Below, piece by piece: positions 1 to 11,751 of a stretch of 64,000 nucleotides of DNA. This DNA is from Panorpa germanica. Taxonomy: Eukaryota; Arthropoda; Insecta; Mecoptera; Panorpidae. The stretch is from contig CAVMBN010000231.1 in assembly GCA_963678705.1 (NCBI GenBank), positions 26,006-90,005 on the forward strand. Direction: 5' to 3'. A model generated the notes under the pieces. The model saw only the letters and a program-made list of their open reading frames with translations, was not told the DNA's origin and searched no databases. The position numbers were made by a program, and so were the translations under genes. How positions within the stretch are numbered: position 1 is the first letter of the stretch; every line of letters begins with the position of its first letter.

Positions 1-210
1 ATGCGACAAATTTCGAGGATTTAAAGTTAATGCGGCTGTAGGATAAAAGTCTAGAGACTATACCAAATCTATTGCCAAAGAGATGAATGCATATATGCAT
101 AAGCTCTGGCAAGACAGATGGGACTTAATACAAAAAGGAAGACATACGTATTGGTTTACAAGGACGTTAATATTGCTTTGCAACACAAGTGGTTCCTATC
201 TACTATGTGT
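1..210 (+). repeat. Partial tandem unit at the left window edge (unit 0)
   Basis: This is the 3' end of a long unit. It starts inside the R1-like remnant and contains the tail that reads QDRWDLIQKG followed by PTYWF-like codons. The array therefore continues to the left of the window. Confidence 0.9.
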
Positions 211-1796
211 GTGATCGGCTCCTGCTACATTAGGTGAAAAAAGTGATTAAAAGTGAGAAATTAATTACGGAACAAAATTAAATAAATTATATAAATACTT
301 TTTCAAACGAAAAGTAATTAGGTTTGTTTTAAATTTGTGTTAATTTACCCTAAACAAAGTGTTTTTACAAAAGTTTGACAATTGGAGACCAGTGTTAAAA
401 ACGAATTTTTCATTACGCGTACACGCAGTCTTATAAACATAACCTTAAAATTGTAACTTTAATGTTTAATATAAGACATTAATAAGTGCGATAGACAAAA
501 AAAGTGATAATAATTAGGTTAGTGTTAGTGCTAAAACATCAAGTGGTTAAGAAATTCAAGAAATCTGTAGAGATATATAAGGAAGACCTCATATAAACAC
601 TACAAATATACGGAAGACAAAAGGTTGCCGCCCACTGTCAAGTAGTCGATTAACATTAACTATAAATAATATTAAAACATAAGAATTAGTTTATTTAAAT
701 GCGTGTTTGAAATAATAAAGAGAGTGTATTAATTGTTATAAGTGATTAAGTGAACAATATATGCGGTTTTCTTGGAAATAGTGATTGATCGTTCATGAAC
801 ATTTAATGGTAACAAACAAATGGTAAGTAAGTAGGCATCAGTACAAGTATGTACATAAGATATTTATAGAAATTCAGTGTGCCTTTGATAATGTATGGTA
901 AACAAGTGACCTTCAAAGAATTAGACCGGCAAAAACCTCTAGGTACGTCTACTGCGCTATGGAGAACTATTTTTAATGTCGAACATTAATTTTACAAACC
1001 AATTACCGTTTCATAAAAAGGCAACTATCTAAAGGTTGTCCTCAGCGATCCGTAATGGGGCCTGAGCTTTGAAACATGGTATTCGACGAGAACTGTGTTT
1101 CTCACTCGAAAGGTTGTGTAAACGTATGTTTTGCCAACGATAATGTGATCATTATCGGTGCAAATAGTACAGAACAACTAGAAAGCCGTTCTCGACTTGC
1201 TATAGATAAAATCTGTAGTTTCTTGAAGCTACAAAGCTACGAAACAAATACGGTAACAACGAATAATAAACTTAAAACACACCTTGCGCGTGTCACAAGG
1301 ACGGAATGAAGCTTAAACTCGGCAACTATGCCGACACTATGCAAAAGGGTATTTATGCCAATGGTTGTGTATTTTGCTTCGGCATGGTATTACAGTATTA
1401 ATCTTCCAGATCTTCCATGCAAAGAACTATGTTATTGACGATGACGCGTTGTTGCAAACTGTATCTACAGAAGTGGTGCAGGTGATATTGGGGACAACTT
1501 CTTTAGATTTAAATATCACTCATGCACTTACTCAAGTACAAATTACGCTAGAACTGAAAAAAACAAATTTTGATGATTTAAAATTGATGCGACAAATTTC
1601 GAGGATTTAAAGTTATTGCGGCTGTAGGATAAAAGTCTGGAGACGATACCAAATTAAATGCCAAACAGATGAATGTATATATGCATAAGCTCTGGCAAGA
1701 CAGATGGGACTTAATACAAAAAGGAAGACCTACGTATTGGTTTAGAAGGACGTTAATATTGCTTTGCAACAGAAGTGGTTCCTATCTACTATGTGT
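211..1796 (+). repeat. Tandem unit 1 (long, 1586 bp)
   Basis: Non-coding half at about 217-836, RT remnant from about 849. The RT frame has three nonsense changes: TGGTAAACAAG in place of the open TGGTGGCCAAG, TTTTTAATG in place of TTTTCATTG, and CTTTGA in place of CTCTGG. The matching unit in the second block is 21728-23315. Confidence 0.9.
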
Positions 1797-3383
1797 GTGA
1801 TCGGCTCCTGCTACATTAGCTGAAAAAAGTGATTAAAAGTGAGAAATTAATTACGGAACAAAATTAAATAAATTATATGAATACTTTTTCAAACGAAAAG
1901 TATTTATGTTTGTTTTAAATTTGTGTTAATTTACCCTAAACAAAGTGTTTTTACAAAAGTTTGACAGTTGGAAACCAGTGTTAAAAACGAATTTTTCAGT
2001 ACGCGTACGCGCGGTCTTTTAAACATAACCTTAAAATTGTAACTTTGATGTTTAATATAAGACATTAATAAGTGCTATAGACAAAAAAAGTGATAATAAT
2101 TAGGTTAGTGTTAGTGCTAAAACATCAAGTGGTTAAGAAATTTAAGAAATCTGTAGAGATATATAAGGAAGACCTCATATAAACACTACAAATATACGGA
2201 AGACAAAAGGTTGCCGCCCACTGTCAAGTAAGTCGATTAACATTAACTATAAATAATATAAAACATAAGAATTAGTTTATATAAATGCGTGTTTGAAATA
2301 ATAAAGAGAGTGTATTAATTGTTATAAGTGATTAAGTGAACAATATATGCGGTTTTCTTGGAAATAGTGATTGATCGTTCATGAACATTTAATGGTAACA
2401 AACAAATGGTAAGTAAGTAGATATAAGTCCATGTATGTACATGAGATATTTATAGAAATTCAGTGTGCCTTTGATAATGTCTGGTGGCTAAGTGACCTTC
2501 AAAGAATTAGACCGGCAAAAACCTATAGGTACGTCTACTGCGCTATAGAGAATTATTTTCATTGTCGAACATTAATTTTACAAACCGATTACCGTTCCAT
2601 GAAAAGGCAACTATCTAAAGGTTGTCCTCAGCGATCTGTAATGGGGCCTGAGCTCTGGAACATGGTATTCGACGAGAACAGTGTTTCTCACTTAAAAGGT
2701 TGTGTATACGTATGTTTTGCCAACGATAATGTGATCCTTATCGGTGCAAATAGTACAGAACAACTAGAAAGCCGTTCTCGACCTGCTATAGATAAAATCT
2801 GTAGTTTCTTGGAACTACAAAGCTACGAAACAAATACGGTAACAACGAATGATAAACTTGTAACACACCTTGCGCGTGTCACAAGGACCGAATGAAGCTA
2901 AAACTCGGCAACTATGCCGACACTATACAAGGGGGCATTTATGCCAATGGTTGTGTATTGTGCTTCAGCATGGTATTACAGGATCAATCTTCCAGATCTT
3001 CCATGCAAAGAACTATGTCAATGACGATGACGCGTTGTTGCAGAACTGTATCTACAGAAGTGATGCAGGTGATATTGTGGACAATTGCTTTAGATTTAAA
3101 TATCACTCATGCACTTACTCAAGTACAAATTACGCTAGAACTGAAAAAATCAAATTTTGATGATTTAAAATTAATGCGACAAATTTCGAGGATTTAAAGT
3201 TAATGCGGCTGTAGGATAAAAGTCTAGAGACTATACCAAATCTATTGCCAAAGAGATGAATGCATATATGCATAAGCTCTGGCAAGACAGATATGACTTA
3301 ATACAAAAAGGAAGACATACGTATTGGTTTACAAGGACGTTAATATTGCTTTGCAACACAAGTGGTTCCTATCTACTATGTGT
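1797..3383 (+). repeat. Tandem unit 2 (long, 1587 bp; RT frame open)
   Basis: One of the best-preserved RT remnants, with a 154-codon open frame at 2431-2895. The non-coding half carries the CGCGTACGCG palindrome variant near 2003. Near-identical partner: 23316-24902; part of 34883-36469 also belongs to this type. Confidence 0.9.
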
Positions 3384-3395
3384 GTGATCGGCTCC
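2431..3395 (+). pseudogene. R1-like non-LTR retrotransposon reverse transcriptase, 5'-truncated and decayed
   Basis: This is the palm-to-tail part of an R1/LOA-like ORF2. In the first frame (2431-2895, 154 codons), motif A reads IEIQCAFDNVWW, so the catalytic Asp position is Glu9. The GCPQGSVLGP-type block reads GCPQRSVMGP (residues 64-73, Gly to Arg). The YADD box reads FAND (96-99), losing the first Asp. After a TGA the same frame carries a MPMVVYCASAWYYRIN segment. The homology then shifts frame to TRCCRTVSTEV and LGT-PLDLNI, typical of the R1-type region after the RT, and ends with QDRWDLIQKG and PTYWF before the non-coding junction. Endonuclease, fingers and a complete 3' end are absent. 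It cannot encode active RT. R1-type ancestry is likely; the exact clade is not settled by eye. Confidence 0.85.
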
Positions 3396-4972
3396 TGCTA
3401 CTTTAGGTGAAAAAAGTGATTAAAAGTGAAAAATTAATTACGGAACAAAATTAAATAAATTATATGAATACTTTTTCAAACGAAAAGTATTTAAGTTTGT
3501 TTTAAATTTGTGTTAATTTACCCTAAACAAAGTGTTTTTACAAAAGTTTGACAGTTGGAAACCAGTGTTAAAAACGAATTTTTCATTACGCGTACACGCG
3601 GTCTTATAAACATAACCTCAAAATTGTAACTTTGATGTTTAATATAAGACATTAATAAGTGCGATAGACAAAAAAAGTGATAATAATTAGGTTGTTGTTA
3701 GTGCTAAAACATCAAGTGGTTAAGAAATTCAAGAAATCTGTAGAGCTATATACGGAAGACCTCATATAAACACTACAAATATACGGAAGACAAAAGGTTG
3801 CCGCCCACTATCAAGTAAGTCGATTAACATTAACTATAAATAATATTAAAACATAAGAATTAGTTTATAGAAATGCGTGTTTTAAATAATAAAGAGAGTG
3901 TATTAATTGTTATAAGTGATTAAGTGAACAATATATGCGGTTTGCTTGGAAATAGTGATTGATCGTTTATGAACATTTAATGGTAACAAACAAATGGTAA
4001 GTAAGTAGGCATCAGTACAAGTATGTACATGAGATATTTATAGAAATTCAGTGTGCCTTTGATAATGTATGGTAAACAAGTGACCTTCAAAGAATTAGAC
4101 CGGCAAAAACCTCTAGGTACGTCTACTGCGCTATGGAGAACTATTTTTATTGTCGAACAATAATTTTACAAACCAATTACCGTTTCATAAAAATGCAACT
4201 ATCTAAAGGTTGTCCTCAGCGATCCGTAATGGGGCCTGAGCTCTGGAACATGGTATTCGACGAGAACTGTGTTTCTCACTCGAAAGGTTGTGTAAACGTA
4301 TGTTTAGCCAACGATAATGTGATCATTATCGGTGCAAATAGTACAGAACAACTAGAAAACTGTTCTCGACCTGCAATAGATAAAATCTGTAGTTTCTTGA
4401 AGCTACAAAGCTACGAAACAAATGCGGTAACAACGAATGATGAACTTGAAACACACCTTGCGCGTGTCACAAGGACGGAATGAAGCTTAAACTCGGCAAC
4501 TATGCCGACACTATGCAAAAAGGGCATTTATGCCAATGGTTGTGTATTTTGCTTCGGCATGGTATTACAGTATTAATCTTCCAGATCTTCCATGCAAAGA
4601 ACTATGTTATTGACGATGACGCGTTGTTGCAAAACTGTATCTACAGAAGTGGTGCAGGTGATATTGGGGACAACTTTTTTAGATTTAAATATCACTCATG
4701 CACTTACTCAAGTACAAATTACGCTAGAACTAAAAAAAACAAATTTTGATGATTTAAAATTGATGCGACAAATTTCGAGGATTTAAAGTTAATGCGGCTG
4801 TAGGGTAAAAGTCTGGAGACGATACCAAATATAATGTCAAAGAGATGAATGTATATATGCGTAAGCTCTGGCAAGACAGATGGGACTTAATACAAAAAGG
4901 AAGACCTACGTATTGGTTTACAAGGACGTTAATATTGCTTTGCAACACAAGTGGTTCCTATCTACTATGTGT
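3384..4972 (+). repeat. Tandem unit 3 (long, 1589 bp)
   Basis: The RT frame has the TGGTAAACAAG stop but is then open from 4133 to 4483 (116 codons). It has a six-A run (CAAAAAGGGC) where most units have one A fewer, which shifts the following frame. Partners: 24903-26491 and 36470-38058. Confidence 0.9.
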
Positions 4973-6535
4973 GTGATCGGCTCCTGCTACATTAGGTGAA
5001 AAAAGTGATTAAAAGTGAGAAATTAATTACGGAACATAATTAAATAAATTATATAAATACTTTTTCAAACGAAAAGTAATTAGGTTTGTTTTAAATTTGT
5101 GTTAATTTACCCTAAACAAAGTGTTTTTACAAAAGTTTGACAATTGGAGACCAGTGTTAAAAACGAATTTTTCATTACGCGTACACGCGGTCTTATAAAC
5201 ATAACCTTAAAATTGTAACTTTGATGTTTAATATAAGACATTAATAAGTGCGATAGACAAAAAAAGTGATAATAATTAGGTTAGTGTTAGTGCTAAAACA
5301 TCAAGTGGTTAAGAAATTCAAAAAATCTGTAGAGATATATAAGAAAGACCTCATATAAACACTACAAATATACGGAAGACAAAAGGTTGCCGCCCACTGT
5401 CAAGTAAGTCGATTAACATTAACTATAAATAATATTACAACATAAGAATTAGTTTATATAAATGCGTGTTTGAAAAAATAAAGAGAGTGTATTAATTGTT
5501 ATAAGTGATTAAGTGAACAATATATGCGGTTTTCTTGGAAATAGTGATTGATCGTTCATGAACATTTAATGGTAACAAACAAATGGTAAGTAAGTAGGCA
5601 TCAGTACAAGTATGTACATGAGATATTTATAGAAATTCAGTGTGCCTTTGATAATGTATGGTAAACAAGTGACCTTCAAAGAATTAGACCGGCAAAAACC
5701 TCTAGGTACGTCTACTGCGCTATGGAGAACTATTTTTAATGTCGAACATTAATTTTACAAACCAATTACCGTTTCATAAAAAGGCAACTATCTAAAGGTT
5801 GTCCTCAGCGATCCGTAATGGGGCCTGAGCTCTGGAACATGGTATTCGACGAGAACTGTGTTTCTCACTCGAAAGGTTGTGTAAACTGATGTTTTGCCAA
5901 CGATAATGTGATCATTATCGGTGCAAATAGTACAGAACAACTAGAAAGCCGTTCTCGACCTGCTATAGATAAAATCTGTAGTTTCTTGAAGCTACAAAGC
6001 TACGAAACAAATACGGTAACAACGAATAATAAACTTGAAACACACCTTGCGCGTGTCACAAGTACGGAATGAAGCTTAAACTCGGCAACTATGCCGACAC
6101 TATGCAAAAGGGCATATATGCCAATGGTTGTGTATTTTGCTTTAGCATGGTATTACAGTATTAATCTTCCAGATCTTTCATGCAAAGATCTATGTTATTG
6201 ACGATGCCGCGTTGTTGCAGAACTGTATCTACAGAAGTGGTGCAGGTGATATTGGGGACAATTCCTTTAGATTTAAATATCACTCATGCACTTACTCAAG
6301 TACAAATTACGATAGAACTGAAAAAATCAAATTTTGATGATTAAAAATTAATGCGACAAATTTCGAGGATTTAAAGTTAATGCGGCTGTAGGATAAAAGT
6401 CTGGTGACGATACTAAATTAATTGCCAAAGAGATGAATGCATATATGCATAAGCTCTGGCAAGACAGATGGGACTTAATACAAAAAGGAAGACCTACGTA
6501 TTGGTTAACACAAGTGGTTTCTATCTACTATGTGT
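4973..6535 (+). repeat. Tandem unit 4 (long with 25-bp deletion, 1563 bp)
   Basis: The RT frame is broken by the TGGTAAACAAG and TTTTTAATG stops and by a local change GTAAACTGATG near 5881. The 3' tail at about 6506 lacks 25 bp of the segment that normally reads ACGTTAATATTGC. A short unit follows directly. Partners: 26492-28054 and 38059-39621. Confidence 0.9.
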
Positions 6536-7568
6536 GTGATCGGCTCCTGCTACTTTAGGTGAAAAAAGTGATTAAAAGTGAGAAATTAATTACTGAACAA
6601 AATTAAATAAATTATATGAATATTTTTTCAAACGAAAAGTATTTAGGTTTGTTTTATATTTGTGTTAATTTACCCTAAACAAAGTGTTTTTACAAAAGTT
6701 TGACAGTTGAAAACCAGTGTTAAAAACGAATTTTTCATTACGCGTACACGCGGTCTTATAAATATAACCTTAAAATTGTAACTTTGATGTTTAATATAAG
6801 ACATTAATAAGTGCGATAGACAAAAAAAGTGATAATAATTAGGTTAGTGTTAGTGCTAAAACATCAAGTGGTTAAGAAATTCAAGAAATCTGTAGAGATA
6901 TATAAGGAAGACCTCATATAAACACTACAAATATACGGAAGACAAAAGGTTGCCGCCCACTGTCAAGTAAGTCGATTAACATTAACTATAAATAATATTA
7001 AAACATAAGAATTAGTTTATATAAATGCGTGTTTTAAATAATAAAGAGAGTGTATTAATTGTGTCACAAGGGCGGAATGAAGCTAAAACTCGGCAACTAT
7101 GCCGACACAATACAAGGGGGCATTTATGCCAATGGTTTTGTACAGTGCTTCGGCATGGTATTACAGGATCAATCTTCCAGATCTTCCATGCAAAGAACTA
7201 TGTCATTGACGATGACGCGTTGTTGCAGAACTGTATCTACAGAAGTGGTGCAGGTGATATTGGGGACAATTCCTTTAGATTTAAATATCACTCATGCACT
7301 TACTCAAGTACAAATTACGCTAGAACTGAAAAAATCAAATTTTGATGATTTAAAATTAATGCGACAAATTTCGAGAATTTAAAGTTAATGCGGCTGTAGG
7401 ATAAAAGTCTGGAGACGATACTAAATTAATTGCCAAAGAGATGAATGCATATATGCATAAGCTCTGGCAAGAAATATGGGACTTAATACAAAAAGGAAGA
7501 CCTACGTATTGGTTTACAACGACGTTAATATTGCTTTGCAACAAAAGTGGTTCCTATCTACTATGTGT
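6536..7568 (+). repeat. Tandem unit 5 (short, 1033 bp)
   Basis: An internal deletion of about 555 bp joins GTATTAATT directly to GTGTCACAAGG at about 7062, removing motif A through the FAND box. Only the C-terminal RT remnant stays (about 7070-7568). Partners: 28055-29087 and 39622-40654. Confidence 0.9.
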
Positions 7569-9156
7569 GTGATCGGCTCCTGCTACATTAGCTGAAAAAA
7601 GTGATTAAAAGTGAGAAATTAATAACGGAACAAAATTAAATAAATTATATGAATACTTTTTCAAACGAAAAGTATTTATGTTTGTTTTAAATTTGTGTTA
7701 ATTTACCCTAAACAAAGTGTTTTTATAAAAGTTTGACAGTTGGAAACCAGTGTTAAAAACGAATTTTTCAGTACGCGTACGCGCGGTCTTTTAAACATAA
7801 CCTCAAAATTGTAACTTTGATGTTTAATATAAGACATTATTAAGTGCGATAGACAAAAAAAGTGATAATAATTAGGTTAGTGTTAGTGCTAAAACATCAA
7901 GTGGTTAAGAAATTCAAGAAATCTGTAGAGATATATAAGGAAGACCTCATATAAACACTACAAATATACGGAAGACAAAAGGTTGCCGCCCACTGTCAAG
8001 TAAGTCGATTAACATTAACTATAAATAATATTAAAACATAAGAATTAGTTTATATAAATGCGTGTTTAAAATAATAAAAAGAGTGTATTAATTGTTATAA
8101 GTGATTAAGTGAACAATATATGCGGTTTTCTTGGAAATAGTGATTGATCGTTCATGAACATTTAATGGTAACAAACAAATGGTAAGTAAGTAGGCATAAG
8201 TCCATGTATGTACATGAGATATTTATAGAAATTCAGTGTGCCTTTGATAATGTCTGGTGGCCAAGTGACCTTCAAAGAATTAGACCGGCAAAAACCTCTA
8301 GGTACGTCTACTGCGCTATAGAGAACTATTTTCATTGTCGAACATTAATTTTACAAACCGATTACCGTTCCATGAAAAGGCAACTATCTAAAGGTTGTCC
8401 TCAGCGATCTGTAATGGGGCCTGAGCTCTGGAACATGGTATTCGACGAGAACAGTGTTTCTCACTTAAAAGGTTGTGTATACGTATGTTTTGCCAACGAT
8501 AATGTGATCCTTATCGGTGCAAATAGTACAGAACAACTAGAAAGCCGTTCTCGACCTGCTATAGATAAAATCTGTAGTTTCTTGGAACTACAAAGCTACG
8601 AAACAAATACGGTAACAACGAATGATAAACTTGTAACACACCTTGCGCGTGTCACAAGGACCGAATGAAGCTAAAACTCGGCAACTATGCCGACACTATA
8701 CAAGGGGGCATTTATGCCAATGGTTGTGTATTGTGCTTCAGCATGGTATTACAGGATCAATCTTCCAGATCTTCCATGCAAAGAACTATGTCATTGACGA
8801 TGACGCGTTGTTGCAGAACTGTATCTACAGAAGTGATGCAGGTGATATTGTGGACAATTCCTTTAGATTTAAATATCACTCATGCACTTACTCAAGTACA
8901 AATTACGCTAGAACTGAAAAAATCAAATTTTGATGATTTAAAATTAATGCGACAAATTTCGAGGATTTAAAGTTAATGCGGCTGTAGGATAAAAGTCTAG
9001 AGACTATACCAAATCTATTGCCAAAGAGATGAATGCATATATGCATAAGCTCTGGCAAGACAGATATGACTTAATACAAAAAGAAAGACCTACGTATTGG
9101 TTTACAAGGACGTTAATATTGCTTTGCAACACAAGTGGTTCCTATCTACTATGTGT
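7569..9156 (+). repeat. Tandem unit 6 (long, 1588 bp; RT frame open)
   Basis: Contains the CGCGTACGCG palindrome variant near 7774 and a 154-codon open RT frame. It matches the unit at 29088-30667, which has many small indels, and the clean one at 40655-42242. Confidence 0.9.
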
Positions 9157-9168
9157 GTGATCGGCTCC
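8204..9168 (+). pseudogene. R1-like RT remnant with open 154-codon first segment
   Basis: Same domain order as the remnant at 2431-3395, differing at a few residues (WWPSD for WWLSD, KTSRY for KTYRY). Motif A Glu and FAND are both present, so it is inactive although the first 154 codons are uninterrupted. The later part is in another frame (8665-8970 contains TRCCRTVSTEV). Confidence 0.85.
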
Positions 9169-10718
9169 TGCTACTTTAGGTGAAAAAAGTGATTAAAAGT
9201 GAGAAATTAATTACGGAACAAAATTAAATAAATTATATGAATACTTTTTCAAACGAAAAGTATTTAAGTTTGTTTTAAATTTGTGTTAATTTACCCTAAA
9301 CAAAGTGTTTTCACAAAAGTTTGACAGTTGGAAACCAGTGTTAAAAACGAATTTTTCATTACGCGTACACGCAATCTTATGAACATAACCTTAAAATTGT
9401 AACTTTGATGTTTAATATAAGACATTAATAAGTGCGATAGACAAAAAAAGTGATAATAATTAGGTTAGTGTTAGTGCTAAAACATCAAGTGGTTAAGAAA
9501 TTCAAGAAATCTGTAGAGATATATAAGAAAGACCTCATATAAACACTACAAATATACGGAAGACAAAAGGTTGCCGCCCACTGTCAAGTAAGACGATTAA
9601 CATTAACTATAAATAATATTACAACATAAGAATTAGTTTATATAAATGCGTGTTTGAAAAAATAAAGAGAGTGTATTAATTGTTATAAGTGATTAAGTGA
9701 ACAATATATGCGGTTTTCTTGGAAATAGTGATTGATCGTTCATGAACATTTAATGGTAACAAACAAATGGTAAGTAAGTAGGCATCAGTACAAGTATGTA
9801 CATGAGATATTTATAGAAATTCAGTGTGCCTTTGATAATGTATGGTAAACAAGTGACCTTCAAAGAATTAGACCGGCAAAAACCTCTAGGTACGTCTACT
9901 GCGCTATGGAGAACTATTTTTAATGTCGAACATTAATTTTACAGACCAATTACCGTTTCATAAAAAGGCAACTATCTAAAGGTTGTCCTCAGCGATCCGT
10001 AATGGGGCCTGAGCTCTGGAACATGGTATTCGACGAGAACTGTGTTTCTCACTCGAAAGGTTGTGTAAACGTATGTTTTGCCAACGATAATGTGATCATT
10101 ATCGGTGCAAATAGTACAGAACAACTAGAAAGCCGTTCTCGACCTGCTATAGATAAAATCTGTAGTTTTTGAAGCTACAAAGCTACGAAACAAATACGGT
10201 AACAACGAATAATAAACTTGAAACACACCTTGCGCGTGTCACAAGTACGGAATGAAGCTTAAACTCGGCAACTATGCCGACACTATGCAAAAGGGCATTT
10301 ATGCCAATGGTTGTGTATTTTGCTTCAGCATGGTATTACAGTATTAATCTTCCAGATCTTCCATGCAAAGATCTATGTTATTGACGATGCCGCGTTGTTG
10401 CAGAACTGTATCTACAGAAGTGGTGCAGGTGATATTGGGGACAATTCCTTTAGATTTAAATATCACTCATGCACTTACTCAAGTACAAATTACGCTAGAA
10501 CTGAAAAAATCAAATTTTGATAATTAAAAATTAATGCGACAAATTTCGAGGATTTAAAGTTAATGCGGCTGTAGGATAAAAGTCTGGTGACGATACTAAA
10601 TTAATTGCCAAAGAGATGAATGCATATATGCATAAGCTCTGGCAAGACAGATGGGACTTAATACAAAAAGGAAGACCTATGTATTGGTTAACACAAGTGG
10701 TTTCTATCTACTATGTGT
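9157..10718 (+). repeat. Tandem unit 7 (long with 25-bp deletion, 1562 bp)
   Basis: The RT frame has both early stops plus a one-base deletion (TAGTTTTTGAAG for TAGTTTCTTGAAG, near 10163). The 3' tail at about 10688 lacks the 25-bp segment. A variant TTTTACAG occurs near 9940. The RT part closely matches that of 11752-13338. Confidence 0.9.
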
Positions 10719-11751
10719 GTGATCGGCTCCTGCTACTTTAGGTGAAAAAAGTGATTAAAAGTGAGAAATTAATTACTGAACAAAATTAAATAAATTATAT
10801 AAATACTTTTTCAAACGAAAAGTATTTAGGTTTGTTTTAAATTTGTGTTAATTTACCCTAAACAAAGTGTTTTTACAAAAGTTTGACAGTTGAAAACCAG
10901 TGTTAAAAACGAATTTTTCATTACGCGTACACGCGGTCTTATAAATATAACCTTAAAATTGTAACTTTGATGTTTAATATAAGACATTAATAAGTGCGAT
11001 AGACAAAAAAAGTGATAATAATTAGGTTAGTGTTAGTGCTAAAACATCAAGTGGTTAAGAAATTCAAGAAATCTGTAGAGATATATAAAGAAGACCTCAT
11101 ATAAACACTACAAATATACGGAAGACAAAAGGTTGCCGCCCACTGTCAAGTAAGTCGATTAACATTAACTATAAATAATATTAAAACATAAGAATTAGTT
11201 TATATAAATGCGTGTTTTAAATAATAAAGAGAGTGTATTAATTGTGTCACAAGGGCGGAATGAAGCTTAAACTCGGCAACTATGCCGACACAATACAAGG
11301 GGGCATTTATGCCAATGGTTGTGTACAGTGCTTCGGCATGGTATTACAGGATCAATCTTCCAGATCTTCCATGCAAAGAACTATGTCATTGACGATGACG
11401 CGTTGTTGCAGAACTGTATCTACAGAAGTGGTGCAGGTGATATTGGGGACAACTTCTTTAGATTTAAATATCACTCATGCACTTACTCAAGTACAAATTA
11501 CGCTAGAACTGAAAAAAACAAATTTTGATGATTTAAAATTGATGCGACAAATTTCGAGGATTTAAAGTTAATGCGGCTGTAGGATAAAAGTCTGGAGACG
11601 ATACCAAATATAATGCCAAAGAGATGAATGTATATATGCGTAAGCTCTGGCAAGACAGATGGGACTTAATACAAAAAGGAAGACCTACGTATTGGTTTAC
11701 AAGGACGTTAATATTGCTTTGCAACACAAGTGGTTCCTATCTACTATGTGT
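10719..11751 (+). repeat. Tandem unit 8 (short, 1033 bp)
   Basis: Same deletion junction as the other short units, at about 11244. Its 3' half is identical in translation (107 codons at 11242-11565) to those at 15425 and 18044. Confidence 0.9.

Noticed and set aside
2431-2895. Domesticated or diversity-generating reverse transcriptase
   Set aside because: Both readable catalytic positions are changed, the frame stops before the thumb, and units do not show adenine-directed variation or a template/variable pair.
4754-4948. Recurrent minus-strand frames of 62-66 codons in the array (form MLQSNINVLVNQYVGLPF)
   Set aside because: They are the exact antisense of the RT tail (QDRWDLIQKG, PTYWF) and recur only because the unit does. 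There is no domain and no independent support.
7062-7063. Short units as retroposed, spliced copies
   Set aside because: The missing segment does not begin with GT and end with AG in any alignment of the junction; a plain deletion with a 2-bp overlap explains it.
7059-7382. 107-codon frames in short units as novel small genes
   Set aside because: They begin just 5' of the deletion junction and read the R1-like tail (TRCCRTVSTEV, LGTIPLDLNI). They are pseudogene fragments of the RT, not new genes.
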